Source of the DNA: Microthrixaceae bacterium
GTDB taxonomy: Bacteria > Actinomycetota > Acidimicrobiia > Acidimicrobiales > Acidimicrobilacustridaceae
Reading direction: 5' to 3'
DNA length: 13,027 bases
Assembly (NCBI GenBank): GCA_947455015.1
Contig: CANGMY010000024.1
Location: 1-13,027 of the forward strand
Shown: positions 7,356-13,027 of the stretch, piece by piece
Position numbering within the stretch: the stretch's first letter is position 1
Layout of the letters: every line of letters begins with the position of its first letter
Program-made: the position numbers and the translations under genes
Notes under the pieces: generated by a model
Told to the model about the DNA's origin: nothing
Seen by the model: the letters and a program-made list of their open reading frames with translations, nothing else
The model's database searches: none

Positions 7356-8210
7356 CTACGGTACGTCGACACCAAGGTTGTCGAGTAATCGTGGTGATCC
7401 GACTTTGGCGACCATGAGTAGGCGAACGTTCGTGCCACTGATGAGTGCAGCCGGCGTGATGAGCAAATCGGGATCGACAACAACCGCGTAATCGAGTTCG
7501 GCGAGGGGTTCAGCTTCAATGATTGATGCCATGTGCTCTTCGATCACTGCGGGATCACCTTCGCCTGCAGAGATCATCGCCGCACCCGCCCGGAGCGCCC
7601 GGTTGATGACTGTGGCCGCTTCACGCTCGGCCGACGAGAGATAGATGTTGCGGCTCGACATCGCCAAGCCATCAGATTCGCGAACGATCGGACAACCAAT
7701 CACGGTGATGGGCTGGTCGAGATCGGCAGCCATGCGGCGAACGACAGCCAGCTGCTGGAAGTCCTTTTCGCCGAAATAGGCGCGACTCGGGCCAGCGATA
7801 TTGAACAACTTCGCGACAACGGTTGTGACTCCGTCGAAATGGGTCGGGCGGCTTGCGCCTTCCATTCCGGCAGTGAGTTGTTCGATATGGACCGTACTGA
7901 GCGTCGGCTCCGGATACATCTCATCGGTTGTCGGTGTGAACACGACATCGGCGCCCGCTTCTTCCGCAAGTTCGAGATCACGGTCAAGGGGTCGCGGATA
8001 TGCGCTGAGATCTTCACCCGCACCGAACTGCAGTGGGTTCACAAAGATCGTGAGAGCAACGACATCGCAGTCGGCTCCTGCAGCACGAAGCAACGACAGA
8101 TGGCCTTCGTGTAGCGCGCCCATCGTCGGAACAAGTCCCACCGTTCGTCCGAGGGCGCGAACGTTTTCGAGATACTCGCGAAACTCGGCCTTCGTGGACA
8201 GGACCTGCAT
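7356..8210 (-). CDS. panC: Pantothenate synthetase (pantoate--beta-alanine ligase)
   Basis: Joins pantoate and beta-alanine with ATP to make pantothenate, through a pantoyl-adenylate intermediate. The 284-residue protein is normal length and carries PTMGALHEGH (28-37, the HIGH-like ATP motif), TIFVNPLQFG (54-63), the pantoate-binding THFDGVTTVV (123-132), GEKDFQQ (147-153) and MSSRN (184-188, the KMSKS-like loop). I use the ATG at 8210, whose first base is the last base of the upstream TGA stop (TGATG). A TTG one codon earlier would also be in frame. The one-base overlap suggests translation coupled to the DUF2520 gene. Together with PanD downstream it completes the beta-alanine branch; panB is not in the window. 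Confidence 0.96.
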   Translation of the reverse strand: MQVLSTKAEFREYLENVRALGRTVGLVPTMGALHEGHLSLLRAAGADCDVVALTIFVNPLQFGAGEDLSAYPRPLDRDLELAEEAGADVVFTPTTDEMYPEPTLSTVHIEQLTAGMEGASRPTHFDGVTTVVAKLFNIAGPSRAYFGEKDFQQLAVVRRMAADLDQPITVIGCPIVRESDGLAMSSRNIYLSSAEREAATVINRALRAGAAMISAGEGDPAVIEEHMASIIEAEPLAELDYAVVVDPDLLITPAALISGTNVRLLMVAKVGSPRLLDNLGVDVP

Positions 8211-8995
8211 CAAGATTCCGTTCGGGGGTTCGTAGATTGCGTTTCGTCGGCGAGGCCGGTTCGAGAGTCCACCACGCGTCGAGCCGCTTCGACCAATGCG
8301 TCGTACAACGCAAGTTCTGATGGATCGATGGCCGCTCGGTGTTGAGCAACCGTTTCCCAGTCGCCCCGGGCGACGGGGCCTGTAAGAGCATCGATCACGC
8401 CGAGGTCTTCGATGTTGTCGATCGTGGCGCGCACAAGTTCGAGATATGCCTCAAGCGGTACGCCCGCCGATGCTGCAACTCGTTCCGCCGAACCAAGCAA
8501 TGCAACGACGTGGTTCGACGCAATCGCTGCAGCTGCGTGATATGCCGATCGATGTTCGTCGTCAACGACAAACGATTGACCCCCAAGTGCAACGACCACA
8601 CTTTCGACAACTTCCATTGCCCGTTCGCTACTCGCATCAAGCGCAAACCATGCACCTCGAGCCAGGCGCTGGGCGCCAACTTCAGCGCTAGGCATCGACG
8701 TCAGCGGATGCAACGCGGCCCGTAATGGGTGCGTGGCCAACACATCAAGTCCGCGCGCGCCCGAAAGATGAGCAACCACTGTTGTTTCCACTGGCGCAAT
8801 CGAATCGGCAACCTCGGCGATCGCGCCGTCGGGTGTCGCAATTAAGAGAAGATCGACACCCTGAGCCGCGTCGGCAACAGACTCCCCGCGACAAACGGGC
8901 GCAAGCACCGTCCAACCGACGTTCGTTAGTGCACTCGTGAATGCACCACCGGCCCGACCCGGCCCAACAACCCGGACCGAGCGGTTTGAGTTCAT
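8210..8995 (-). CDS. Rossmann-fold DUF2520 oxidoreductase, candidate ketopantoate reductase
   Basis: The 261-residue protein has an N-terminal NAD(P)-binding Rossmann domain with GPGRAGGAF (11-19). A central HLSGA (76-80) and HPLTSMP (96-102) follow, and a C-terminal DUF2520 domain shows YHAAAAIASNHVV (152-164) and LTGPVARGDW (204-213). Proteins of this type commonly sit beside panC in actinobacteria. A ketopantoate reductase called PanG has been described from a similar Rossmann/DUF2520 group, as I recall it, so pantoate formation from ketopantoate is the leading guess. No panE or panB is seen in the window. The ATG overlaps the folK stop as ATGA, and its own stop overlaps the panC start. 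The family call is firm; the reaction is inferred from context. Confidence 0.85.
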   Translation of the reverse strand: MNSNRSVRVVGPGRAGGAFTSALTNVGWTVLAPVCRGESVADAAQGVDLLLIATPDGAIAEVADSIAPVETTVVAHLSGARGLDVLATHPLRAALHPLTSMPSAEVGAQRLARGAWFALDASSERAMEVVESVVVALGGQSFVVDDEHRSAYHAAAAIASNHVVALLGSAERVAASAGVPLEAYLELVRATIDNIEDLGVIDALTGPVARGDWETVAQHRAAIDPSELALYDALVEAARRVVDSRTGLADETQSTNPRTES

Positions 8996-9456
8996 CCCGG
9001 TTCGGCGTCGAGTGGTCCGACGCGATCCACATGGCCTTCAGCACGATCGGCCCAATCATCACCAGCGACATCGGGTGCAAGATCAGCCAATGGTGCCATT
9101 ACGAATCGACGCACCCGCATGCGTGGATGCGGAACTTCGAGATCGGGTTCCGCGATCGTGACGCCGTCGATCCAAATGATGTCGACATCGAGAGTGCGTG
9201 GTCCCCAACGAATTGTGCGTACGCGGTTCGCCGCCGATTCCAGTCTGTGACACACACCCAACAACTCGCGCGCACTGAGATCGGTGTCGAGTTCAATCAC
9301 GATGTTGAGGAATGGATCTTGATCCGGCCCACCAACCGGTTCAGTCCGATACACCGGCGATACAGCAACAACGGAGTCGAGCGAACTCACTGCTTCACGA
9401 AGAAGCGACCACGAATCACCAATGTTCGAGCCGAGGCTCAGGAAGGCACGCGACAT
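8992..9456 (-). CDS. folK: 2-amino-4-hydroxy-6-hydroxymethyldihydropteridine diphosphokinase
   Basis: Transfers pyrophosphate from ATP to 6-hydroxymethyl-7,8-dihydropterin, giving the substrate for FolP. The 154-residue protein has LGSNIGD (8-14), YRTEPVGG (36-43), RWGPRTLDVD (83-92) with Asp90 and Asp92 at the metal-binding positions, and PHPRM (109-113) followed by RRFVMAPLADLAP. The ATG at 9456 comes directly after the folB TGA with no gap, and the stop overlaps the next gene as ATGA, so translation is probably coupled on both sides. The C-terminal 25 or so residues are weakly conserved and acidic. Confidence 0.96.
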   Translation of the reverse strand: MSRAFLSLGSNIGDSWSLLREAVSSLDSVVAVSPVYRTEPVGGPDQDPFLNIVIELDTDLSARELLGVCHRLESAANRVRTIRWGPRTLDVDIIWIDGVTIAEPDLEVPHPRMRVRRFVMAPLADLAPDVAGDDWADRAEGHVDRVGPLDAEPG

Positions 9457-9822
9457 TCAGCGTCCCCGAGTGATGGTGACGCCCGAAGTGGCCAGTGCTT
9501 GTGGCACCGGTGGGCGCAACTTCCGCACAGAAACCGTGACCGACAACGCACGCGGGTCGGCAAGCACCGCGTCGGCCAAGTTCTGAGCAAGATGTTCAAG
9601 CAACTGCGGAGTTCCGGTGAGGATCACGTTTTCAACAGCCGCAGTGATAGCGCCGTAGTCGAGCGTGTCATCGAGGTTGTCCGATGCGCCCGCAGCCGAG
9701 AGATCGGCAACAACGTCGAGGTCGACCTCGAGAGGTTGTGCCCTCTCGCGTTCTTCGGGAAGCGCGCCACAAATGCCGGTTACGACAAGGCGGCGTAGTT
9801 CAATTCGATCAGTCGGGGCCAT
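9457..9822 (-). CDS. folB: Dihydroneopterin aldolase
   Basis: Cleaves 7,8-dihydroneopterin to 6-hydroxymethyldihydropterin and glycolaldehyde. The 121-residue protein shows the family opening GICGALPEERERAQPLEVDL (16-35), TLDYGAI (53-59) with the conserved Tyr56, LLEHLA (74-79) with Glu76, and VRKLRPPVP (99-107) with the catalytic-position Lys101. I chose the ATG at 9822: upstream codons in the same frame read into the preceding gene and add about 58 residues with no family match. A GGAG lies 10 nt upstream. The gap to the preceding phosphatase-like gene is 17 nt, and folK follows immediately. Confidence 0.95.
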   Translation of the reverse strand: MAPTDRIELRRLVVTGICGALPEERERAQPLEVDLDVVADLSAAGASDNLDDTLDYGAITAAVENVILTGTPQLLEHLAQNLADAVLADPRALSVTVSVRKLRPPVPQALATSGVTITRGR

Positions 9823-9839
9823 GGGGGATGCGCTCCGGG

Positions 9840-10361
9840 TCAGGCAGACGGCGGGGGAATCGTCAGCGAAATGGCGACCAATTCGCGCCCAAGCGGGCCG
9901 AGTTGGCGCTGAGTCAACTGCTCGATCACGGTAACAACGCGGGGAGGACTTTCGACCAATCCGTTCCAGAGCAAATAGCCAGCGATCAGGCCACACACTC
10001 GGTCGCTGAGTTCCTCAGCATGAATCAGAATTCGCTCTCCACGCTCAAGAAGCGTGCGGAGTTCGGTGAAGAAGGCGGTTTCGAAGATGCCGAGATCGTC
10101 TTCGGGAACTGGTCGGTGACGCCACACCACACCGAGTTCGTCGTAATTGTGGAGGTTCAGCGGAGCCGCGATCATCGAGATGACGCAGGTGAAGCCCTGT
10201 TCGCGAACCCAAATGATTTCTTCTTGGCGGCGGACCTTGCGATGGTTCGCGCCATAGCCACCGGGTCGCTCACAGACGGCGAGTCGCTCAGCGATCACCC
10301 AGTGAAAATTGCGGGGTCGGATCCCCTGCGCCCACTTCCCTTTACTGGCCACGGCGCTCAT
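9840..10361 (-). CDS. Dual-specificity-phosphatase-like protein lacking the catalytic cysteine
   Basis: A 173-residue soluble protein with no signal peptide or membrane segment. I recognise the outline of the cyanobacterial/actinobacterial dual-specificity phosphatase family: FHWVIAERLAVCERPGG (19-35), an RRQEEIIWVREQGF helix (44-57) before strand VISM (60-63), a PVPEDD stretch (84-89) at the general-acid position, and ILIHAEELSDR (111-121) followed by GLIAGYLLWNG. The active-site signature HC-X5-R reads HA-X5-R: His114 and Arg121 are kept, but Ala115 (GCT at 10019-10017) replaces the nucleophilic Cys. Cysteine would need at least two base changes, so a single read error is unlikely. The ATG overlaps the folP stop as ATGA, and folB follows 17 nt later. 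Function unknown; a pseudophosphatase or small ligand-binding protein tied to folate synthesis is possible. Confidence 0.65.
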   Translation of the reverse strand: MSAVASKGKWAQGIRPRNFHWVIAERLAVCERPGGYGANHRKVRRQEEIIWVREQGFTCVISMIAAPLNLHNYDELGVVWRHRPVPEDDLGIFETAFFTELRTLLERGERILIHAEELSDRVCGLIAGYLLWNGLVESPPRVVTVIEQLTQRQLGPLGRELVAISLTIPPPSA

Positions 10362-11179
10362 GCTGCCACGACTTTGGCCGCTTGGATGGCGCTTCTGACG
10401 TCGTGAGCGCGAATCATGCTCGCTCCGGCGTGCATTGCCCACACCTCAGTGGCGATTGATCCGGCCAACCGATCGTCGGCAGGAACGATGTCGGCCGAAC
10501 CGTCGGAAGTGGCAAGGAGCCGTCCCAGCATTGCTTTTCTGGACGTTCCGACCATCACTGGCCAACCCAATTCGACGATGCGATCGAGGTGGGAGAGCAG
10601 CGCCAAATTGTGGACATCGGTCTTCCCAAATCCGAATCCGGGATCGACCCAAATTTCTTTTACGCCGGCCTCTGAAGCGGCCGTTGCGCGCTCGCGAAGG
10701 AACTCGCATACCTCTGACACGACATCGTCGTAGTGAGGATCGGTCTGCATCGTGCCGGGATCCCCTTGCATATGCATGGCAATCCACCCGACACCGAGCT
10801 CGGCCGCAACCGGCCAGAGGGAAGCAGAAACATCGTTAATAAGCGTTGCTCCTGCAGCCACCGCAGCGCGGGCAACTTCGGCATGGCGAGTGTCGATGCT
10901 GAGTCGACAACGACCGCTCAGGCCTTCAAGAACCGGAATGACTCGAGCGAGTTCAGTTTCAACGTCGACAGGCACTGCGCCTGGTCGAGTGGACTCACCA
11001 CCAATGTCGAGCACTGATGCGCCCTCTTCGATAAGCGAAAGGCCGTGCGCGATCGCCGAGGCAGGTTCGAGAAACTTTCCACCGTCGCTAAACGAATCTG
11101 GAGTGACATTGACGATTCCCATTACCAGCGGAATCGATGCCGGAGTACCAACTCCGAGTCGCGGGACGACGTCGGCCAC
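10358..11179 (-). CDS. folP: Dihydropteroate synthase
   Basis: Condenses 6-hydroxymethyldihydropterin diphosphate with p-aminobenzoate to 7,8-dihydropteroate; the family is the sulfonamide target. The 273-residue TIM-barrel protein carries both Prosite-type signatures, NVTPDSFSDGG (24-34) and GGESTRPG (60-67). It also has SIDT (94-97), INDVS (114-118), DPGFGFGK (179-186), GTSRK (211-215) and the phosphate-binding RAHD (257-260). All key residues are present, so this is the authentic enzyme, not a FolP2-type paralogue. The GTG start at 11179 lies 2 nt after the folE TAA. An internal ATG at codon 20 would cut off the first strand and is less likely. The stop overlaps the next gene as ATGA. Confidence 0.97.
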   Translation of the reverse strand: MADVVPRLGVGTPASIPLVMGIVNVTPDSFSDGGKFLEPASAIAHGLSLIEEGASVLDIGGESTRPGAVPVDVETELARVIPVLEGLSGRCRLSIDTRHAEVARAAVAAGATLINDVSASLWPVAAELGVGWIAMHMQGDPGTMQTDPHYDDVVSEVCEFLRERATAASEAGVKEIWVDPGFGFGKTDVHNLALLSHLDRIVELGWPVMVGTSRKAMLGRLLATSDGSADIVPADDRLAGSIATEVWAMHAGASMIRAHDVRSAIQAAKVVAA

Positions 11180-11181
11180 GT

Positions 11182-11754
11182 TTAGTCGCGAGCGATGAAT
11201 CGCATCGCTTCGATTCGGGTGGCGGCGCTTTCGCGGAAAAGACCGCGCACTGCAGACGTAACAGTGGTTGAACCTGGCTTACGAACACCGCGCATCGACA
11301 TACACAGATGCTCGGCTTCAATCACAACGAGCACGCCGCGAGGTTGCAGCGTTGATTCGAGTTCGTCGGCGATCTGCGCGGTGAGGCGTTCCTGCACCTG
11401 CGGACGCTTCGCATAGGCATCGACCAACCGGGCAATCTTTGAAAGACCAGTGACGCGACCATCGGTGCCAGGGATGTAGGCAACGTGTGCCTTGCCCATG
11501 AACGGAACCAGATGGTGTTCGCACATTGAGGTGAGGGCGATGTCACGGACCATCACCATTTCGTCGTGGTTCGCTTCAAACATCACCTGCAGATGGCTGC
11601 GGGGATCGTCGCGAAGACCCGAGAAGACTTCGGCATACATGCGCGCCACGCGAGCGGGCGTGTCTTGCAGACCGTCGCGATCGGGATCCTCGCCAATGGC
11701 GATGAGGATCTCTTTCACGGCAGCTGAGATTCGGGGAAGATCGACGGGCTCCAT
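11182..11754 (-). CDS. folE: GTP cyclohydrolase I
   Basis: Converts GTP to 7,8-dihydroneopterin triphosphate, the entry to folate synthesis. The 190-residue type IA enzyme has GEDPDRDGLQDTPARVARMY (21-40), TSMCEHHLVPF (75-85), GLSKIARLVDAYAKRPQVQE (103-122) and AEHLCMSMRGV (147-157). The zinc ligands Cys78, His81 and Cys151 are all present, so this is the zinc-dependent form. The ATG at 11754 is preceded at 6 nt by AGGAG; a TTG at 11784 would add ten residues lacking a family match. A 78-nt gap separates it from hpt, the place where many actinobacteria have ftsH. Confidence 0.97.
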   Translation of the reverse strand: MEPVDLPRISAAVKEILIAIGEDPDRDGLQDTPARVARMYAEVFSGLRDDPRSHLQVMFEANHDEMVMVRDIALTSMCEHHLVPFMGKAHVAYIPGTDGRVTGLSKIARLVDAYAKRPQVQERLTAQIADELESTLQPRGVLVVIEAEHLCMSMRGVRKPGSTTVTSAVRGLFRESAATRIEAMRFIARD

Positions 11755-11760
11755 CACGGT

Positions 11761-11765
11761 CTCCT
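11761..11765 (-). promoter_or_regulatory. Ribosome binding site that sets the folE start
   Basis: AGGAG on the minus strand, 6 nt before the ATG at 11754. It lies downstream of the alternative TTG at 11784 and so supports the shorter protein. Confidence 0.75.
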
Positions 11766-11832
11766 GACGAGGGGACAAGAACAAAGACGAGTATCACGCG
11801 GAAATCGTAGTGATTCCCGATTCGGCAACGAT

Positions 11833-12414
11833 TCAGTGACCGCTTCCGGGGCCCACGTAGACCCGAAGGTCGTCGAGGTTGCGGTAGCGCTCGGCGACAT
11901 CGAGGCCGTACCCGACCACAAACTCGTCGGGAAGCCGGAAGCCTACGTAGCGAAGATCGGGTTCCACCTTCTGCATGCCTTCCTTCAGGAGGAGGGCACA
12001 CACCTCGAGGCTCGCTGGGTGACGGGCGGCAAGATTCTTGCGGAGGTAGTTGAGCGTGAGGCCACTATCGACAATGTCTTCGACGATGATGACATCGCGG
12101 CCGGTGAGGTCGATATCGAGGTCTTTCACGATGCGCACGACGCCGCTGGTCTTGGTTGCCGTCCCGTAGGACGACACTGCCATGAAGTCGAGTTCAACGG
12201 GAAGCGAAATGGCGCGGGCGATGTCGGCCATAAACATGATTGCGCCCTTAAGGACCGCAATGAGCAACGGTGCTCGGCCGGCGTAGTCGACAGTGATCTC
12301 TTTGCCGAGTTCAGCGATGCGCTGCTGAATCGCTTCGTGGGTGACGAGGATCTGACCGAGGTGGGGATCGACATCGGGATGTGGATGTTCAGTACCGGAC
12401 GCGCTTTGGGTCAC
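11833..12414 (-). CDS. hpt: Hypoxanthine phosphoribosyltransferase
   Basis: Salvages hypoxanthine (and often guanine) with PRPP to IMP or GMP in the cytoplasm. The 193-residue protein has the pyrophosphate loop LKGA (55-58), SSYG (81-84), the PRPP-binding VEDIVDSGLT (111-120) and the C-terminal VGFRLPDEFVVGYGLD (157-172). The GTG at 12414 is the only sensible start: it lies 21 nt after tilS, and no other in-frame ATG, GTG or TTG precedes the conserved core. It leaves a His/Pro/Asp-rich extension of about 20 residues and lacks a well-spaced Shine-Dalgarno sequence, so its exact N-terminus is uncertain. The tilS-hpt pair is conserved across many Gram-positive bacteria. Confidence 0.95.
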   Translation of the reverse strand: MTQSASGTEHPHPDVDPHLGQILVTHEAIQQRIAELGKEITVDYAGRAPLLIAVLKGAIMFMADIARAISLPVELDFMAVSSYGTATKTSGVVRIVKDLDIDLTGRDVIIVEDIVDSGLTLNYLRKNLAARHPASLEVCALLLKEGMQKVEPDLRYVGFRLPDEFVVGYGLDVAERYRNLDDLRVYVGPGSGH

Positions 12415-12435
12415 GCGGCGAATGTAGTGCAGTCC

Positions 12436-13027
12436 TCAGGCCTTCGGTGTCGTAACGATGCGAAGTTTTCCGGCGGTGCGTTCGACGCGACGGTTTCCAC
12501 CCACATCGGTCGCGATCGCATCGTTACGAACGACTGCCATCACGCGATCGATAGTTGCCGAGTCGGGCGGATGCCGTTCGTCGGCTCCGTCACGAAGCCA
12601 CTCCCGAAGTGCAACGCGCGCGACGGCCTCGGGAGCGTCTCGAAGAACTCGCGCATCGGTCGGATCAAGTTCAGCCGCTTCCGAACGCAGATAATCGGCG
12701 ACCGACGCAAACACATCGGCCTGACGATCAAGAATTGGAACTGGATCACGCCCAGCGATGTCGGCAAGAAGTGGAAGTACTTCGTGACGAATGCGATTAC
12801 GCACGAACATGGGGTCGACATTGCTGGGATCAGTAAACGGTTCGATCCCTTCGATCTCGCAAACCCGTTCAGTTTCTAACCTTCGGAGATCCAGGATCGG
12901 ATGACGAACGCCAGGACGAATTGATGCCAAACCATCGGGACCAGCGCCACGGAGCAAATTGACGATCATGGTCTCGGCCCGGTCATCGGCGGTGTGACCA
13001 AGAGCGGCATTGGGTCCGAGCACTGAA
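12436..13027 (-). CDS. tilS: tRNA(Ile)-lysidine synthase, C-terminal 197 codons (5' end outside window)
   Basis: Modifies the wobble C34 of the CAU-anticodon isoleucine tRNA to lysidine, so that it reads AUA rather than AUG. The visible part begins within the catalytic domain: ALGHTADDRAET, then NLLRGAGPDGLASI, HPILDLRR, and the tRNA-binding DPSNVDPMFVRNRIRHEVLP segment, in that order. The N-terminal PP-loop (SGGxDS) lies beyond the right edge. A GTG at 13023 is internal and is not the start. The C-terminal part is short, as in other actinobacterial TilS proteins, and ends in a poorly conserved, Arg-rich GGNRRVERTAGKLRIV. It is the most upstream gene seen in the cofactor cluster and is followed 21 nt later by hpt. 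Confidence 0.94.
   Translation of the reverse strand, partial: SVLGPNAALGHTADDRAETMIVNLLRGAGPDGLASIRPGVRHPILDLRRLETERVCEIEGIEPFTDPSNVDPMFVRNRIRHEVLPLLADIAGRDPVPILDRQADVFASVADYLRSEAAELDPTDARVLRDAPEAVARVALREWLRDGADERHPPDSATIDRVMAVVRNDAIATDVGGNRRVERTAGKLRIVTTPKA

Noticed and set aside
8941..9798. 285-codon open frame on the plus strand
   Set aside because: Antisense across the end of the DUF2520 gene, folK and folB; its translation shows no family features.
9823..9996. N-terminal extension of folB up to 9996
   Set aside because: The extra 58 residues are an out-of-frame reading of the upstream gene and match nothing; the ATG at 9822 gives the normal FolB length.
10017..10019. Sequencing error as the cause of the missing phosphatase cysteine
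   Set aside because: The codon is GCT; reaching TGT or TGC needs at least two substitutions, and the reading frame is intact on both sides.
9684..10406. 240-codon open frame on the plus strand
   Set aside because: Antisense to folB and the phosphatase-like gene. The minus-strand genes fit the operon spacing and family motifs.
11755..11832. Internal promoter in the hpt-folE gap
   Set aside because: GATACT and TACGAT resemble -10 elements on the minus strand, but neither has a -35 hexamer at a workable distance, so I do not call a promoter.
11836..12879. 347-codon open frame on the plus strand
   Set aside because: Antisense to hpt and tilS, both firmly identified. No domain, ribosome binding site or promoter supports it.

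Overview
This 13 kb window is a dense, ordinary-chromosome stretch from what looks like a high-GC actinobacterium. The marker for this is gene order. A tilS–hpt–folE–folP–folB–folK–(DUF2520)–panC–panD–coaX run that leads towards clpC is the arrangement known from Mycobacterium and its relatives. Several details differ from that pattern: no ftsH between hpt and folE, nadB-nadC inserted between panD and coaX, and no lysS or lsr2 before clpC. These differences point to a deep-branching actinobacterial lineage such as Acidimicrobiia, but that placement is inference. I see no rRNA, tRNA, CRISPR, insertion sequence or prophage signal, and no gene-free stretch over 300 bases.

Layout from left to right: (1) clpC, minus strand, 1-2396, missing only its C-terminal end at the window edge. 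(2) A 162-nt divergent intergenic region. (3) A long-chain polyprenyl diphosphate synthase on the plus strand, 2559-3584, the only plus-strand gene. (4) A convergent junction of 17 nt holding an 11-bp hairpin. (5) A 13-gene, minus-strand cofactor cluster running from tilS (right edge, 5' end cut off) through hpt, folE, folP, an unnamed gene, folB, folK, a DUF2520 oxidoreductase, panC, panD, nadB and nadC to coaX. Junctions in this run are stop/start overlaps or short gaps; the longest gaps are 78 nt (hpt-folE), 53 nt (panC-panD) and 41 nt (nadB-nadC). It is probably transcribed as one or a few polycistronic units from a promoter to the right of the window.

The cluster joins three cofactor routes. 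FolE, FolB, FolK and FolP cover most of dihydropteroate synthesis. PanD, PanC and CoaX make beta-alanine, pantothenate and 4'-phosphopantothenate, and the DUF2520 protein may supply the ketopantoate reductase step. NadB and NadC are the first and third steps of de novo NAD synthesis; nadA is not in the window. TilS and Hpt add tRNA modification and purine salvage.

The most unusual item is the unnamed gene between folP and folB (9840-10361). Its product looks like a dual-specificity phosphatase, but the catalytic cysteine of the HC-X5-R signature is alanine while the spacing to the arginine is kept. It is a candidate pseudophosphatase embedded, with a 4-nt overlap, in a folate operon.
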